The position numbers and the translations under genes were made by a program. A DNA stretch of 32,359 nucleotides, taken from contig CALXNM010000017.1 in NCBI GenBank assembly GCA_944389745.1, positions 1-32,359 of the forward strand, written 5' to 3'. Positions within the stretch are counted from its first letter, which is position 1; each line of letters starts with the position of its first letter. This stretch comes from an uncultured Clostridia bacterium (lineage in GTDB: Bacteria > Bacillota > Clostridia > TANB77 > CAG-508). The notes under the pieces are model-generated. The model worked only from the letters and a program-made list of their open reading frames with translations, had not been told where the DNA came from and did no database searches. This document shows, in pieces, positions 1 through 10,200 of this stretch.

Positions 1-389
1 GGATGTTACTTCCATTCCCAGAAGCAGTAGATTTCTTAAACACTATGGCAAGACGTGCCAGAAAAAGAAATGTATCTCTTGCAATTATTTCACAGAGATT
101 CCAAGATTTCTATGAGAAACCAGAAGCACAAGCGGTATTAACATCATCAGATACAAAATTATTCTTAGCACAAGATAAATCAGAAATACAATACTTAAAA
201 GAAGTATTCAAACTAAGTGAAGGAGAGGCAAATTTCTTAGTTACATGTTTAAAAGGAGAAGGCTTATTAAAAGTAGGAGGAGATAGTGCAATTATTCAAA
301 TCAGACCTACAGCAAAAGAATTTGAGTTCGTTGAAACAAACTTAAATAAATTAGTTCAAAAAGGTAAAAGAACGGACAGTAAGTATTAG
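1..389 (+). CDS. VirB4/TraC-type T4SS ATPase, C-terminal end (5' partial)
   Basis: This is the C-terminal part of a VirB4-family ATPase that powers substrate transfer and assembly of a type IV secretion system at the inner face of the membrane. The frame is open from the window edge, so the Met at base 3 is internal. The first residues MLLPFPEAVDFLNTMARRAR followed by RKRNVSLAIISQRFQDF match the stretch just after the Walker B motif of VirB4 proteins (DE-x-W-M-L, then RRxRK and a TQ/SQ sensor before DF); the two edge bases 'gg' fit the end of the Trp codon. The rest (FLAQDKSEI, LKxVFKLSEGE, F-L-V-T-C) fits the helical VirB4 C-terminal domain. It ends 9 bases before the VirB6-like gene, implying one transcript. 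The Walker A motif lies outside the window. The family call is confident; the precise subfamily is not. Confidence 0.85.
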   Translation, partial: MLLPFPEAVDFLNTMARRARKRNVSLAIISQRFQDFYEKPEAQAVLTSSDTKLFLAQDKSEIQYLKEVFKLSEGEANFLVTCLKGEGLLKVGGDSAIIQIRPTAKEFEFVETNLNKLVQKGKRTDSKY

Positions 390-398
390 GGGGGAGAT

Positions 399-3221
399 AT
401 GGAAAGATTAACAAAGAAAAGCACAGCACTAAAGATAGCAATAGCAGTAGTAATTGTTTTATTATTTAACTTTTCAGCTCCAACAATAAGCCAAGCAGGA
501 GTGGCTGAAGTCATAGGAGGAACATTACTTTCTCCAATTATCGATTTATTATTAGCTATAGGTGATGGAGCAATAAACTTAATTCAGAGTATATTGTTTG
601 GAATAGAAAATTCACTGCTAAAAGTAGCCGTACATAATGCGGACCTCTGGGAGACCATTGGTATGGTAGTAGGCGCTGTAGCTGGAATTGCGGCGGTAAT
701 AGCAATAACTGTAGTTACAGGTGGTGCAGCATTATCTGCAATTATACCAGCACTTGTAGCAGCAGGAGCAGGAGCATATGCAGGATACAAGATAGTTGAT
801 GCAGCATTACCAGATACATTTTATCTTCCAGTATATGCAATAAGTCCAGAAGAGATATTCTCAAATAAAATTGGACTATTAGATGTTAACTTCTTTAATC
901 CTGATCCAGACAAATATGCAGACCAAACACTTGAAAGTGGAGAAACAGTAGAACAAGAATTAACATCTGTTACATTACAACCTACAATATCAAGTTGGTA
1001 TTTAACATTGAGAAATTTAGCTTTAGTTGTATTATTATCTGTACTATTATATATAGGTATTAAAATCGTAACAAGTAGTGCAGCTCAAGACAAAGCAAAG
1101 TATAAAGAAAAACTATCAAGTTGGATAATAGCAATGTGTATTTTATTCTTTATGCATTACATAATGGCATTTGCTACAATGGTAGTAGAAGCTATTTCAG
1201 AAGGTATCAATACTGTAAATAAACCAATAATAGTAACAATGCCTAACTTGGAAGAAAAAGATTATGAAGTTGAGGTTGTTGAGACAAACGATGAAGGTAA
1301 AGCAGAAACTAAAGGTGTCAAAGCTCGTGAGTGGTTTGAAGAAGCTGGATTAATAGTAGAAGGTGACCAATATGCATGGCCAACAAACTTAATGGGAAGA
1401 TTAAGAATAAGTATGCAGATGGATGCAAACTTGACAGAAGACAACCAAACTTTAAGACAATTAGGATATGTAGTACTATTCCTAGTATTAGTGTTCTATA
1501 CAATTGCTTTCTTGGTAGTGTACATAAAGAGATTAATAATGCTAGCATTCTTAACAATGATAGCACCACTAGTTGCAATGACATATCCATTAGATAAAAT
1601 GAGTGATGGTAATGCACAGGCATTTAATATGTGGATAAAAGAATATGTATTTAATCTATTAATACAACCATTACATTTAATATTGTATACAATGCTAGTA
1701 GGTTCAGCAATTGATTTTGCAAGCGAAAATATGATATATGCAATAGTTGCAATAGGATTTATATTTGAAGCAGAAAAAATCATGAGAAGATTCTTCGGAT
1801 TTGATAAGGCTTCAACAGTTGATGCAAATGGATCTGCTGTTGGTGGAGCCTTAGCAATGGCTGGAGTAAATCAATTACGTAGGTTAGCTGGAGCAGGCAA
1901 CAGAAAAAAAGCCGGAGGAGGTTCTGGAAGTGGAGGCTCTGGTTCAGGAGGTGGAGCTGCCGCAGCATCAGCTAGAAAGATTAAGACTAGAGATTTATTA
2001 AATCAAATAACAGGAAGAGGAGCACAACCAGGGGCAAATGCAGGGGCTGCTGGATTGGGAGTTGCAGCAGCACAAGGTGCTCAAGATTCTGAAGATGATT
2101 CAGGAAGTACACAACCACGATTAGCGGCTCAAACAGATGTAATAGATCCTAACAAATCAGATGAGTGGAATAGATTACAAAGTGAAAGACAAGCTCTTAT
2201 TGATATGAGAAATGGAGATGGAGATGCAGACGCAGATACATATGCTCAGCTTGACAGAGAATTAAGAGAAAGTGATACAAGAGGAATAAGAACTTGGGCA
2301 AGTGACTTGTACCAAGGAAGCAGATTACAGTCAGGGGTTAATAATGTTTCAAATGCAGCAAGAGCAGGATTACATAGTGCGGCTGATTATATGTCTAGAA
2401 CACCTCCAGTTAGACTTGCAAGACAAATGGGAAATGGAGCAAAATCTGTTCGTGATATGGCAGCAGCAAGAGCTGATGCTATACGTACAGCTATACCAAA
2501 ACCTATTAGAAATTCTGTTAGAACATTCGGAAGCAATGCTGCTAATGTAGCAAGAGGCGTTGGAGCAGTAGGAATGGAAGGACTAAAATATGCAGCACCA
2601 AGAGCTGCAAAAGGACTTGGGAAAGCAGCTGTAAAAGGTGGACTAGCAGTAACTGCTGGAGCACTAGGTGTAGCTGGAGGATTAGCAACTGGAGATGACA
2701 AAAATGTTTTACAATATGGAGCAGCAGGAGCAGCTGCTGGATGGGCAGCTGGTAGCGGAGCTGTTGGTGCAGCAAAGAGCGCGGATGATATTGTTAGGAA
2801 TATTGGAGCAACTGCAGCAACTACATATACAATAGCTGCACATGGTACAGATGCTGAAAAAGATAGACAAAGAGCAATAGAAGACAAAGCTGCAATGAAA
2901 GATAAAGATAGACAAAAACTATATGCTGACGAATTAAACATTTCAAAGAAAGAAGTAAAACAAGTTATGGAAGAAGCTCAAAAATATAGGGAAAATGGAA
3001 TTACTGATGACGATGTTATAATAAAAGCTATGAAAGCAGACGGATTTGGAGATGATAGAGCAAGCCAAGAAAGAATTCTTCTTGCAGGACTTGCAAGCGA
3101 AACAGGAAATGACAACAAGAAAATTAAAGATTTAGAGACTAGATTAACAGAAAGAGGTCTAAGACCAGAAGATGTTAAAAAATATGTTGATGGAGTAAGA
3201 GGGATTACAGGAGCAATATAA
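399..3221 (+). CDS. VirB6/TrbL-like polytopic T4SS membrane protein
   Basis: Probable inner-membrane channel component of the secretion system. A ribosome site (AGGGGGGAGAT) precedes the ATG. The 940-residue protein has a signal-like hydrophobic segment (about 11-33), a Gly/Ala-rich hydrophobic stretch (about 90-132) and a cluster of membrane helices (about 201-224, 241-263, 353-375, 379-397, 418-440 and 445-458), then FEAEKIMRRFFGF, a signature-like exit into the cytosol seen in TrbL/VirB6-type proteins of Gram-positive elements. After a Gly/Ser linker (505-524) comes a ~400-residue soluble tail, Ala/Gly-rich around 740-810 and charged at the end. The tail is long for a VirB6-like protein and is typical of extended VirB6/TrbL forms. 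Position directly after VirB4 supports the call. A strong hairpin terminator follows, so this may end a transcription unit. Confidence 0.75.
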   Translation: MERLTKKSTALKIAIAVVIVLLFNFSAPTISQAGVAEVIGGTLLSPIIDLLLAIGDGAINLIQSILFGIENSLLKVAVHNADLWETIGMVVGAVAGIAAVIAITVVTGGAALSAIIPALVAAGAGAYAGYKIVDAALPDTFYLPVYAISPEEIFSNKIGLLDVNFFNPDPDKYADQTLESGETVEQELTSVTLQPTISSWYLTLRNLALVVLLSVLLYIGIKIVTSSAAQDKAKYKEKLSSWIIAMCILFFMHYIMAFATMVVEAISEGINTVNKPIIVTMPNLEEKDYEVEVVETNDEGKAETKGVKAREWFEEAGLIVEGDQYAWPTNLMGRLRISMQMDANLTEDNQTLRQLGYVVLFLVLVFYTIAFLVVYIKRLIMLAFLTMIAPLVAMTYPLDKMSDGNAQAFNMWIKEYVFNLLIQPLHLILYTMLVGSAIDFASENMIYAIVAIGFIFEAEKIMRRFFGFDKASTVDANGSAVGGALAMAGVNQLRRLAGAGNRKKAGGGSGSGGSGSGGGAAAASARKIKTRDLLNQITGRGAQPGANAGAAGLGVAAAQGAQDSEDDSGSTQPRLAAQTDVIDPNKSDEWNRLQSERQALIDMRNGDGDADADTYAQLDRELRESDTRGIRTWASDLYQGSRLQSGVNNVSNAARAGLHSAADYMSRTPPVRLARQMGNGAKSVRDMAAARADAIRTAIPKPIRNSVRTFGSNAANVARGVGAVGMEGLKYAAPRAAKGLGKAAVKGGLAVTAGALGVAGGLATGDDKNVLQYGAAGAAAGWAAGSGAVGAAKSADDIVRNIGATAATTYTIAAHGTDAEKDRQRAIEDKAAMKDKDRQKLYADELNISKKEVKQVMEEAQKYRENGITDDDVIIKAMKADGFGDDRASQERILLAGLASETGNDNKKIKDLETRLTERGLRPEDVKKYVDGVRGITGAI

Positions 3222-3255
3222 TATAAGACTTAAATATCTATATAAAACATCAAAG

Positions 3256-3287
3256 TAGAGCAGAAAGTAAAATTTCTGCTCTATTTT
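3256..3287 (+). terminator. Rho-independent terminator after VirB6-like gene
   Basis: A perfect 11-bp stem (TAGAGCAGAAA / TTTCTGCTCTA) with a 6-base loop is followed by TTTT. It separates the VirB4-VirB6 pair from the next gene by about 30 bases and would cause at least partial termination inside the secretion cluster. Confidence 0.8.
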
Positions 3288-3314
3288 AAAAATTTAAGAT
3301 AAAAGGAGAAAAAA

Positions 3315-4268
3315 ATGGGAAAGAGAATTGCAGAATGGTATATAAGAAACAAATCAAAAATTTTATTTGTGGCATTTGTAGCATTAGTTGTTATAATAAT
3401 AAATATTATTTTACAATTGGTTATTAAATTTGGAAACGATGATGAGCCAGTTCAAGATAGTACACCTAGTTTAGCAGATACTATTAATAATAATTTTAAT
3501 ACAATTACAATGGAATCAGCAGACTCAGTTCTTTCTGGAGATGAACTAACTTCTTATCAGGTAACTATGGCAGGAATAATTGAACAATTTGTAGATTATT
3601 GTAATGCAAAAAATGTAAATGATGCATACAACATGCTAACAGAAGATTGTAAACAAGAAATGTATTCAAGTGTAGAAAGTTTTACTACTTACTATTATAA
3701 CAATGTATTTAACGGAACTAGCAAAAAAGTAAATGTAGAGAACTGGAGGGGAAATATATATAAAGTAGAATTTACTCCAGACTTTTTAGCATCAGGGGTA
3801 TATAGTGAAGATAATATTATACAAGATTATATGAGAGTAATTCAAGGTGATGATGGACAGTATAAGTTAGATATTAATAGTTATTTGGGAAGAGAAGAAA
3901 TAAATAAAACAAGCGAAAATGACTATGTTAGTGTTACAGTTTTAAGAAGTGATACATATATGGATTATCAAACATATACATTTAGCATAACCAATAAAAC
4001 TTCAAATGAAGTTATCTTAGATGATAGAATATATACAGACTCTATGTACTTAGAAGATGAAAATGGAATTCAATATGGGGCTTATTCTCAAGAACTAAGT
4101 GACCCAGAGTTAACATTAAGCCAAAATGAGACAAAAGAAGTAACTATAAAATTCTATAATAAATTCAGTTCAGAAAAAGTTATAAATAAAGTTGTATTTT
4201 TAAGAATTTCACCTAATTATGATGATAGCATGAGAAGATATGAAAAACTTGAAATTGGACTAAACTAG
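3315..4268 (+). CDS. VirB8/TcpC-like membrane protein with NTF2-like domain
   Basis: A 317-residue single-pass protein. A short basic N-terminus (GKRIAEWYIRNKSK) precedes one membrane helix (about 14-38), then an extracytoplasmic part. Residues about 83-190 (EQFVDYCNAKNVNDAYNML followed by a Tyr-rich helix and strands) have the helix-helix-sheet pattern of an NTF2-like fold, the fold of VirB8 and of TcpC in Gram-positive conjugation systems. Residues about 195-317 look like a separate beta domain (DUF4352-like pattern YTFSITNKT, LTLSQNETKEVTIKF). The start follows AAAAGGAGAAAAAA. Topology, neighbours and fold pattern point to a VirB8-type scaffold between membrane and wall. It is the first of three NTF2-like proteins in this cluster. 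The specific T4SS role is inferred, not shown by a unique motif. Confidence 0.6.
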   Translation: MGKRIAEWYIRNKSKILFVAFVALVVIIINIILQLVIKFGNDDEPVQDSTPSLADTINNNFNTITMESADSVLSGDELTSYQVTMAGIIEQFVDYCNAKNVNDAYNMLTEDCKQEMYSSVESFTTYYYNNVFNGTSKKVNVENWRGNIYKVEFTPDFLASGVYSEDNIIQDYMRVIQGDDGQYKLDINSYLGREEINKTSENDYVSVTVLRSDTYMDYQTYTFSITNKTSNEVILDDRIYTDSMYLEDENGIQYGAYSQELSDPELTLSQNETKEVTIKFYNKFSSEKVINKVVFLRISPNYDDSMRRYEKLEIGLN

Positions 4269-4329
4269 AAACAAGATAATTTTCACAAAAATAGAGCACA
4301 TTAAAATAAGTTTGTAAAGGGTATTACAA

Positions 4330-4358
4330 TTGAAAAAACTTGAAAAAAGTAGTATAAT
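4330..4358 (+). promoter_or_regulatory. Sigma-A-type promoter upstream of the chimeric gene
   Basis: TTGAAA (4330-4335), 17-base spacer, TATAAT (4353-4358). It sits just outside the 668-bp repeat, so only the upstream repeat copy is directly preceded by a promoter of this quality. Confidence 0.7.
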
Positions 4359-4371
4359 ATATAAAATATGC

Positions 4372-5039
4372 AATAATAAATTTTTAATAAAATGTATTAA
4401 TAAAAGGAGATTGTAATGGATAATAATGGTTTCGAACAAATAAAAATCCAAATGAAAAAAATATTAAAAAAAGCGGGTAAAACAGTAAAAAGATTAGGGT
4501 TACCTATAATTGCATTGGTTTTAATAGCTATTATTGTTGTGGGTGGCTTAGGCTATGAGATGACTAGACAAGATGGCTCATATGTAGAAGGCGATGACAG
4601 CAATATTTTGTATGCAGTCTCACAATTTACACAAAACGTAACCATTGATTATGATGGAACAATAAGAACATCTATGTCAGCTCAAGAATTATGGGATGAG
4701 ATGGTTAAAAACCATACCAGAATAGATGAATATTTAGATAATCCGCAACAGTTATTGAAATTGATGAATGCGGAAATAGTTACAAATTATCCAGATACAA
4801 GACCAGAAGGAGAAATAGATGAACCATTAGATGAGGAATTCTGGGACAATTTAAATAAAAATGTAGATTCAACAGAAACACAAGGTATTATCAAATTTAA
4901 AAGAGCAATGGATGATGGTACCACACAAACAATGACTTATGTAACACCAGAAACTTTTAATATGTACATAGAAAATTATAATATATCTGGTTCTGAAGCT
5001 GATAAGCAAACAGCTTTGAAGCATTTTACAATAGAAAAA
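4372..5039 (+). repeat. 668-bp direct repeat, copy 1
   Basis: Matches 6611-7278 base for base on visual comparison (offset 2239). It includes 44 bases of leader with the ribosome site, the ATG and the first 208 codons. One further mismatch upstream (4371 C versus 6610 T) is followed outward by five matching bases. The right boundary falls in an A-run after the ATAG of codons 206-207. Confidence 0.92.
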
Positions 5040-5183
5040 AATATAACTACTTGGAATCTAGAAAATAATGATACAATGAAAATGACAATAAGTTTAAATG
5101 ATGCTAAGAATACAATATTAAATGTATCTATTAATTTAGAAGAAGAAGAAAATGAATATACAATTACTAAGGAGGAGAAATAG
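4416..5183 (+). CDS. Chimeric membrane protein: hydrolase N-terminus joined to an unrelated 47-residue tail
   Basis: A 255-residue protein starting after AAAAGGAGATTGTA. Residues 1-208 are identical to the start of the large hydrolase at 6655: basic cytoplasmic segment, membrane helix at about 29-46, then an extracellular linker region (SAQELWDEMVKNH, QQLLKLMNAEIVTNYPDTRP). From residue 209 the sequence differs completely (NITTWNLENNDTMKMTISLN..., ending TITKEEK) and contains no enzymatic motif. The tail looks like the final beta strands of a separate small membrane/NTF2-like protein, suggesting that a duplication overwrote the 5' part of an older gene. Its stop shares one base with the next start. 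It could be a non-catalytic partner or competitor of the hydrolase, or an artefact of assembling a repeat; both are open. Confidence 0.7.
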   Translation: MDNNGFEQIKIQMKKILKKAGKTVKRLGLPIIALVLIAIIVVGGLGYEMTRQDGSYVEGDDSNILYAVSQFTQNVTIDYDGTIRTSMSAQELWDEMVKNHTRIDEYLDNPQQLLKLMNAEIVTNYPDTRPEGEIDEPLDEEFWDNLNKNVDSTETQGIIKFKRAMDDGTTQTMTYVTPETFNMYIENYNISGSEADKQTALKHFTIEKNITTWNLENNDTMKMTISLNDAKNTILNVSINLEEEENEYTITKEEK

Positions 5184-6550
5184 TGGATAAAAAGAAAATC
5201 TTGCCAATAATTATTATATTAGTAATATTATTAATAGCTTTAATAGTAATATTTGTAACAATCGCTGGTAACAACAAAGATAATGATAATACTAATAATC
5301 TTGTAGAAAATGTTCAAACTGCTGAGGAAACAAATAATTTCTTTAAGCAAATAGATGATTATCAAACATATTATACTATCAAAAATATAATGAGCAATTA
5401 TACTACATATGTAAAACATATAACTGGAGATGAATATATGGATGCAACAAGATTAGGTATGAGTCAGGAAGAAATGAAATCTACAGTACAAAATGATGGA
5501 GTAACAGCGATAAAAGCCATTTTAGACCCAGAATATATTTCAGATATGCAAACAGAAGATAATACTATAATAGAAAGACAACAAGAATTTATAAAAAAAG
5601 GTGACTATAGCGAAAATATTCCATATAATGTAACTTTTTCAAGTGCATTAATAGGAGAATTAAAATCAAATGTGAAATTAGCTTTATTAAAATCACAAAT
5701 AAATGGAGTTGAATTTGATATATTATTAAAATTAGATTTAACTAATAAAACATATTCAATCTTTTATGAGGATTATATAGAAAAATATGGATATGATGAA
5801 AATACACAAAAAGAGGCTATACAAGTAAGTGATTCTGATATTCAAAAAAATGATTATAATTCGTATACAGAAGCTAATATAACAGATGAATTCTTAGTAA
5901 CACAGTATTTCGCAGAATATAAAGCTAATATGTTATATAATACTGAGCAAGCATATTCATTATTAAATGAAACATATAGAAACAATAAATTTGGAGATTA
6001 TACAAAATTTGCTAGCTATGTTAATACTAATAGAGAAAAATTTGAAACAGCAAATATTGAAGGCTATGAAATAAATGAATTTGACGGAGTAAGAGAATAT
6101 GTGTGTATAGACCAATATGATAGATATTATATATTCTCAGAAAGAAACGTATCAAGTTTTGATGTGGTATTAGATACATTTACAGTAGATTTACCAGACT
6201 TTCTTGAAGAGTATAATAAATCTAATAATGCTGATAAAGCTGGTATGAACTTACAAAAAATTGTAGATGCATTAAATGATGGAGATTATACATACATATA
6301 TAACAAATTAGATGAAACATTTAAACAAAACAATTTCAAAACAGAAAATGACTTTACAACATATATGAATAATACATTCTTTGCAAATAATAATGTAGAA
6401 TTTTCAAACTACAAAAATAGCGGAGACCTTCATATATTTGATGCAACATTTACAGATAAAGACAATGCTAATAGTCAAGCAGTAACTAAAACTTTTATAG
6501 TTCAATTAAGAGAAGGAACAGATTATAGAATGTCATTTAATGTACAATAA
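5183..6550 (+). CDS. Membrane-anchored protein with tandem NTF2-like modules
   Basis: A 455-residue single-pass protein, probably part of the T4SS periplasm-equivalent scaffold. The GTG start overlaps the previous stop by one base and is set by a very strong site (AAGGAGGAG, 5169-5177). A Lys-rich start is followed by a membrane helix (about 5-27). The extracellular part carries a region at 50-225, a clear module at about 239-335 (YFAEYKANMLYNTEQAYSLL, then FxxYxxF and NxEKF) and a third at about 350-455 with a related helix pattern (LQKIVDALNDGDYTYIYNKL). The 239-335 module is recognisably related to the C-terminal half of the protein at 10303. No catalytic motif is seen. The role is inferred from fold pattern and neighbours. 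Confidence 0.6.
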   Translation: MDKKKILPIIIILVILLIALIVIFVTIAGNNKDNDNTNNLVENVQTAEETNNFFKQIDDYQTYYTIKNIMSNYTTYVKHITGDEYMDATRLGMSQEEMKSTVQNDGVTAIKAILDPEYISDMQTEDNTIIERQQEFIKKGDYSENIPYNVTFSSALIGELKSNVKLALLKSQINGVEFDILLKLDLTNKTYSIFYEDYIEKYGYDENTQKEAIQVSDSDIQKNDYNSYTEANITDEFLVTQYFAEYKANMLYNTEQAYSLLNETYRNNKFGDYTKFASYVNTNREKFETANIEGYEINEFDGVREYVCIDQYDRYYIFSERNVSSFDVVLDTFTVDLPDFLEEYNKSNNADKAGMNLQKIVDALNDGDYTYIYNKLDETFKQNNFKTENDFTTYMNNTFFANNNVEFSNYKNSGDLHIFDATFTDKDNANSQAVTKTFIVQLREGTDYRMSFNVQ

Positions 6551-6554
6551 AATT

Positions 6555-6595
6555 AAAAAGGTGAGAGGCTTGACAACTATTGCCTTTTTGGTTTT
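6555..6595 (+). terminator. Weak terminator-like hairpin
   Basis: A 7-bp stem (AAAAAGG 6555-6561 / CCTTTTT 6583-6589) with a long 21-base loop is followed by a T-rich stretch. It lies between the NTF2-like gene and repeat copy 2. Its stability is doubtful; it may be only a weak attenuator. Confidence 0.3.
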
Positions 6596-6610
6596 TCTAA
6601 AAATATATGT

Positions 6611-7278
6611 AATAATAAATTTTTAATAAAATGTATTAATAAAAGGAGATTGTAATGGATAATAATGGTTTCGAACAAATAAAAATCCAAATGAAAAAAA
6701 TATTAAAAAAAGCGGGTAAAACAGTAAAAAGATTAGGGTTACCTATAATTGCATTGGTTTTAATAGCTATTATTGTTGTGGGTGGCTTAGGCTATGAGAT
6801 GACTAGACAAGATGGCTCATATGTAGAAGGCGATGACAGCAATATTTTGTATGCAGTCTCACAATTTACACAAAACGTAACCATTGATTATGATGGAACA
6901 ATAAGAACATCTATGTCAGCTCAAGAATTATGGGATGAGATGGTTAAAAACCATACCAGAATAGATGAATATTTAGATAATCCGCAACAGTTATTGAAAT
7001 TGATGAATGCGGAAATAGTTACAAATTATCCAGATACAAGACCAGAAGGAGAAATAGATGAACCATTAGATGAGGAATTCTGGGACAATTTAAATAAAAA
7101 TGTAGATTCAACAGAAACACAAGGTATTATCAAATTTAAAAGAGCAATGGATGATGGTACCACACAAACAATGACTTATGTAACACCAGAAACTTTTAAT
7201 ATGTACATAGAAAATTATAATATATCTGGTTCTGAAGCTGATAAGCAAACAGCTTTGAAGCATTTTACAATAGAAAAA
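6611..7278 (+). repeat. 668-bp direct repeat, copy 2
   Basis: Second copy of the repeat at 4372-5039, covering the ribosome site and first 208 codons of the large hydrolase. Recombination between the copies would delete 2239 bp, including the chimeric tail and the NTF2-like gene between them, leaving one intact hydrolase gene behind the promoter at 4330. Confidence 0.92.
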
Positions 7279-10200
7279 CAATATACAGCATCAAGTGTAA
7301 TGGCAGGAACAATTGAAGCAGGAACTGTAATAGAAATTCCAGAAGGTTTTGGAAATTATTATACATATATGGGATGGCAACTTATAACATCACCAAGTTC
7401 AATGCAATATAAATTAAGAGAACAAGCTGGAATGAACTTTGATGCAGAAGGTTTTGGAATTATAAATGGACGTTATGTTATAGCATGTACAACAACTTTT
7501 GGACAAGTTGGAGATTATATAGATTTTTATTTGGATAACGGTATAGTTCTTCCTTGTATAATAGGAGATATTAAAAATCAAAATGATGCAGGATGTAACC
7601 AATGGGGACATGATAATGGACAATGCGTAGTTGAATTTGTTGTAGACACAGAAACATGGTATACAAATCCAATGCATGCAAACCCAGGAACATCAAGTTG
7701 CCACCCAGAGTGGGATTCAAGAGTAGTAAAAGCAGTAAATGGAGGTAGTTATTTTGACAATCCAAACTTTGGAGCAGATACAAATATAGAAGAAAATGGA
7801 AGCAACAGTAGTAGCAGTGATAGTAGTGATTCAAGTGATAGTAGTGATACAAGCAGCTCAAGTTCAGATACACTAAGATGGCCAACAGATGGAAATACAA
7901 TAACTTCATACTTTGGATTAAGGGATGCACCTTTAGCAGGAGCATCAACTAACCATCAAGGTATAGATATAGGAGTTCCATCAGGAACAAATGTATATGC
8001 AGCTAAAGATGGAACAGTTACAGCAGCCTTCTTTGACCAATCTGGTGGTAATATGATTATAATAGACCATGGTGGAGGATTTGAGACCAGATACTTACAT
8101 AATAGCCAAATATTAGTATCCGTAGGAGATACAGTAACAAAAGGACAGGTAATAGCTAAAGCAGGTAGTACAGGAAACTCTACAGGACCACACGTACACT
8201 TTGAAACAAGATTAAATGGTACAGCTGTAGACCCACTATCATACAAATATGATAATGGAATGGGTAGTGGAACAGGATCTGTAGGAAATGGTCAAGAGCC
8301 AAATTCAAAATATGTAGTTAAAGTAGCTGCATGGAGTGAAAGATATGAAGAAGTAGTAGCCGGTGGAGATGGTTCAGTTGACCCAGAACCAGTAATACCA
8401 TATAAAGAGGGAAGCACAACATATTCTATGACAGCACAAACAATAGATTACCAGAGTATGGTAAGTGGATATCAAATGCCATTTGACTACTTATGGCAAT
8501 GGATAGTAACAGGAAGAGATAAAGACTTTGGATTAGATATAGCAGACTTAATATTTGATAGTGAATTAGAGATAACAGTACATGATAATGTAACAAAAGT
8601 AACAGATGTAGATACATATGAATATACAAGAAAAACAAAATATCATACACATGATATAGTAGTAACAGGAAGTTGGAGTGATACAACAACCACAACAGAT
8701 ACAAGTGGAGCAACAACATCAACACCATCATCAGGAACAATACATGAAGAAAATAAAGCAGGAAGCGAAAAAGAAGAATTAAAGAACTATGTAATAATAC
8801 ATACAACTATAACAACAACAGACACATTAAATGTAAGTTTAACAAAAGCAGATGTATGGATAGTAGACTATACACAAGAATTTGAATATCAGGAAGAAAA
8901 TTTACCAACTGTAACTGGAGACCCGACGGCAATGGAACAAAATAGAGAGTACCCGGCAAGCCCAGATGCAGAAGATAATTCAGATCCGGCGGGAATAGGA
9001 GCAGCATTTGAACAACAGGTAAGAGCCAAATATAGTGATAAAGACTCAGTAAGCACAAATATGACATGTATAACATCATATTATTATGGATTTGATGGAA
9101 CAGTTACAAATGCAAATACAGTAGAGTCAAAGAAATACACAGCATTACCAAAACAGTTAATTGCAAAAGATGATCCACATGCAGAAGAAGATAACTTTGT
9201 AAAGATATTAAGAGAAAGAGAGCATCATGATACATTAACAAATGTAATGAGTGCACCAGACTGGTTATTTGATTTAATAAAAGAAAATGAAAGAACAGTA
9301 GATATGTTAGACCTAACAAAATACTTACTATATAAAGCATCAGGAGTAGATTATGGAGTAACAGATTTTGACTTTTCAATATTTGACCCAGCAAACTTTA
9401 TAACAGTAGGTGGAACATCAAGTGGAATAGGAGGAATACAAGGAGAAATATATGACTTCTTCCTAGCAAAAGGAATACCACCAGCCGGAGTAGCAGCAAT
9501 AATGGGAAATGTAGAAGGAGAAAGTTCTTTCAATACAGCAGCATCAAATGGAACACACTTTGGATTATTCCAATGGGGTGGTGATAGATTTACAAACTTA
9601 AAATCATATGCAGCTTCACAAGGAAAAGAATGGACAGATTTAAATTGTCAACTAGAATATGCATGGCAAGAACTAAATGGAGGATATTCAAATGTAAAAG
9701 ATGTATTAATGAGTACAACAGAAGAATCAGACATAGAATATGCAACATGGTACTTTGGAAGATATTTTGAAGTATTCTTCACAGGAGATAGTTTTGAGGC
9801 AACTAAACATTATACTGCACAGAGATACGAATATGCATTAAAATGGTATAAGGAATGGCAAGAAAATCATACATCAATTGGAGCAGGAGGAGACTTTCTA
9901 GCTGTAGCAAAACAATGTCATGATTATTTAAGAGAAAATAATTATTATTATCATAATGGTAATGTTATACCAATATCACAAAATTCAGTAAAAGGAATAG
10001 ATTGTAGTGCTTATGTAACATGGGTACTTTATGAATATGGCTATAAAGATTTAGCAGGATGGCAGCAGAGTACGAGAACATTACTAGGTTTAGCTCAAAG
10101 AAAAGGTTGGACTATAAAATCCGGTTCACAAGCTGTAGCCGGTGACATTGTATTAAATCCAGGTTCACATACTTCAATATATGCAGGAAATGGTCAATTT

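Noticed and set aside
2387-2941. Minus-strand frame of 184 codons within the VirB6-like tail
   Set aside because: It mirrors the Ala/Gly-rich plus-strand coding sequence and has no independent start signals.
6570-6598. TTGACA at 6570 as a promoter for the hydrolase gene
   Set aside because: No acceptable -10 sequence lies 16-18 bases downstream; the region is T-rich instead.
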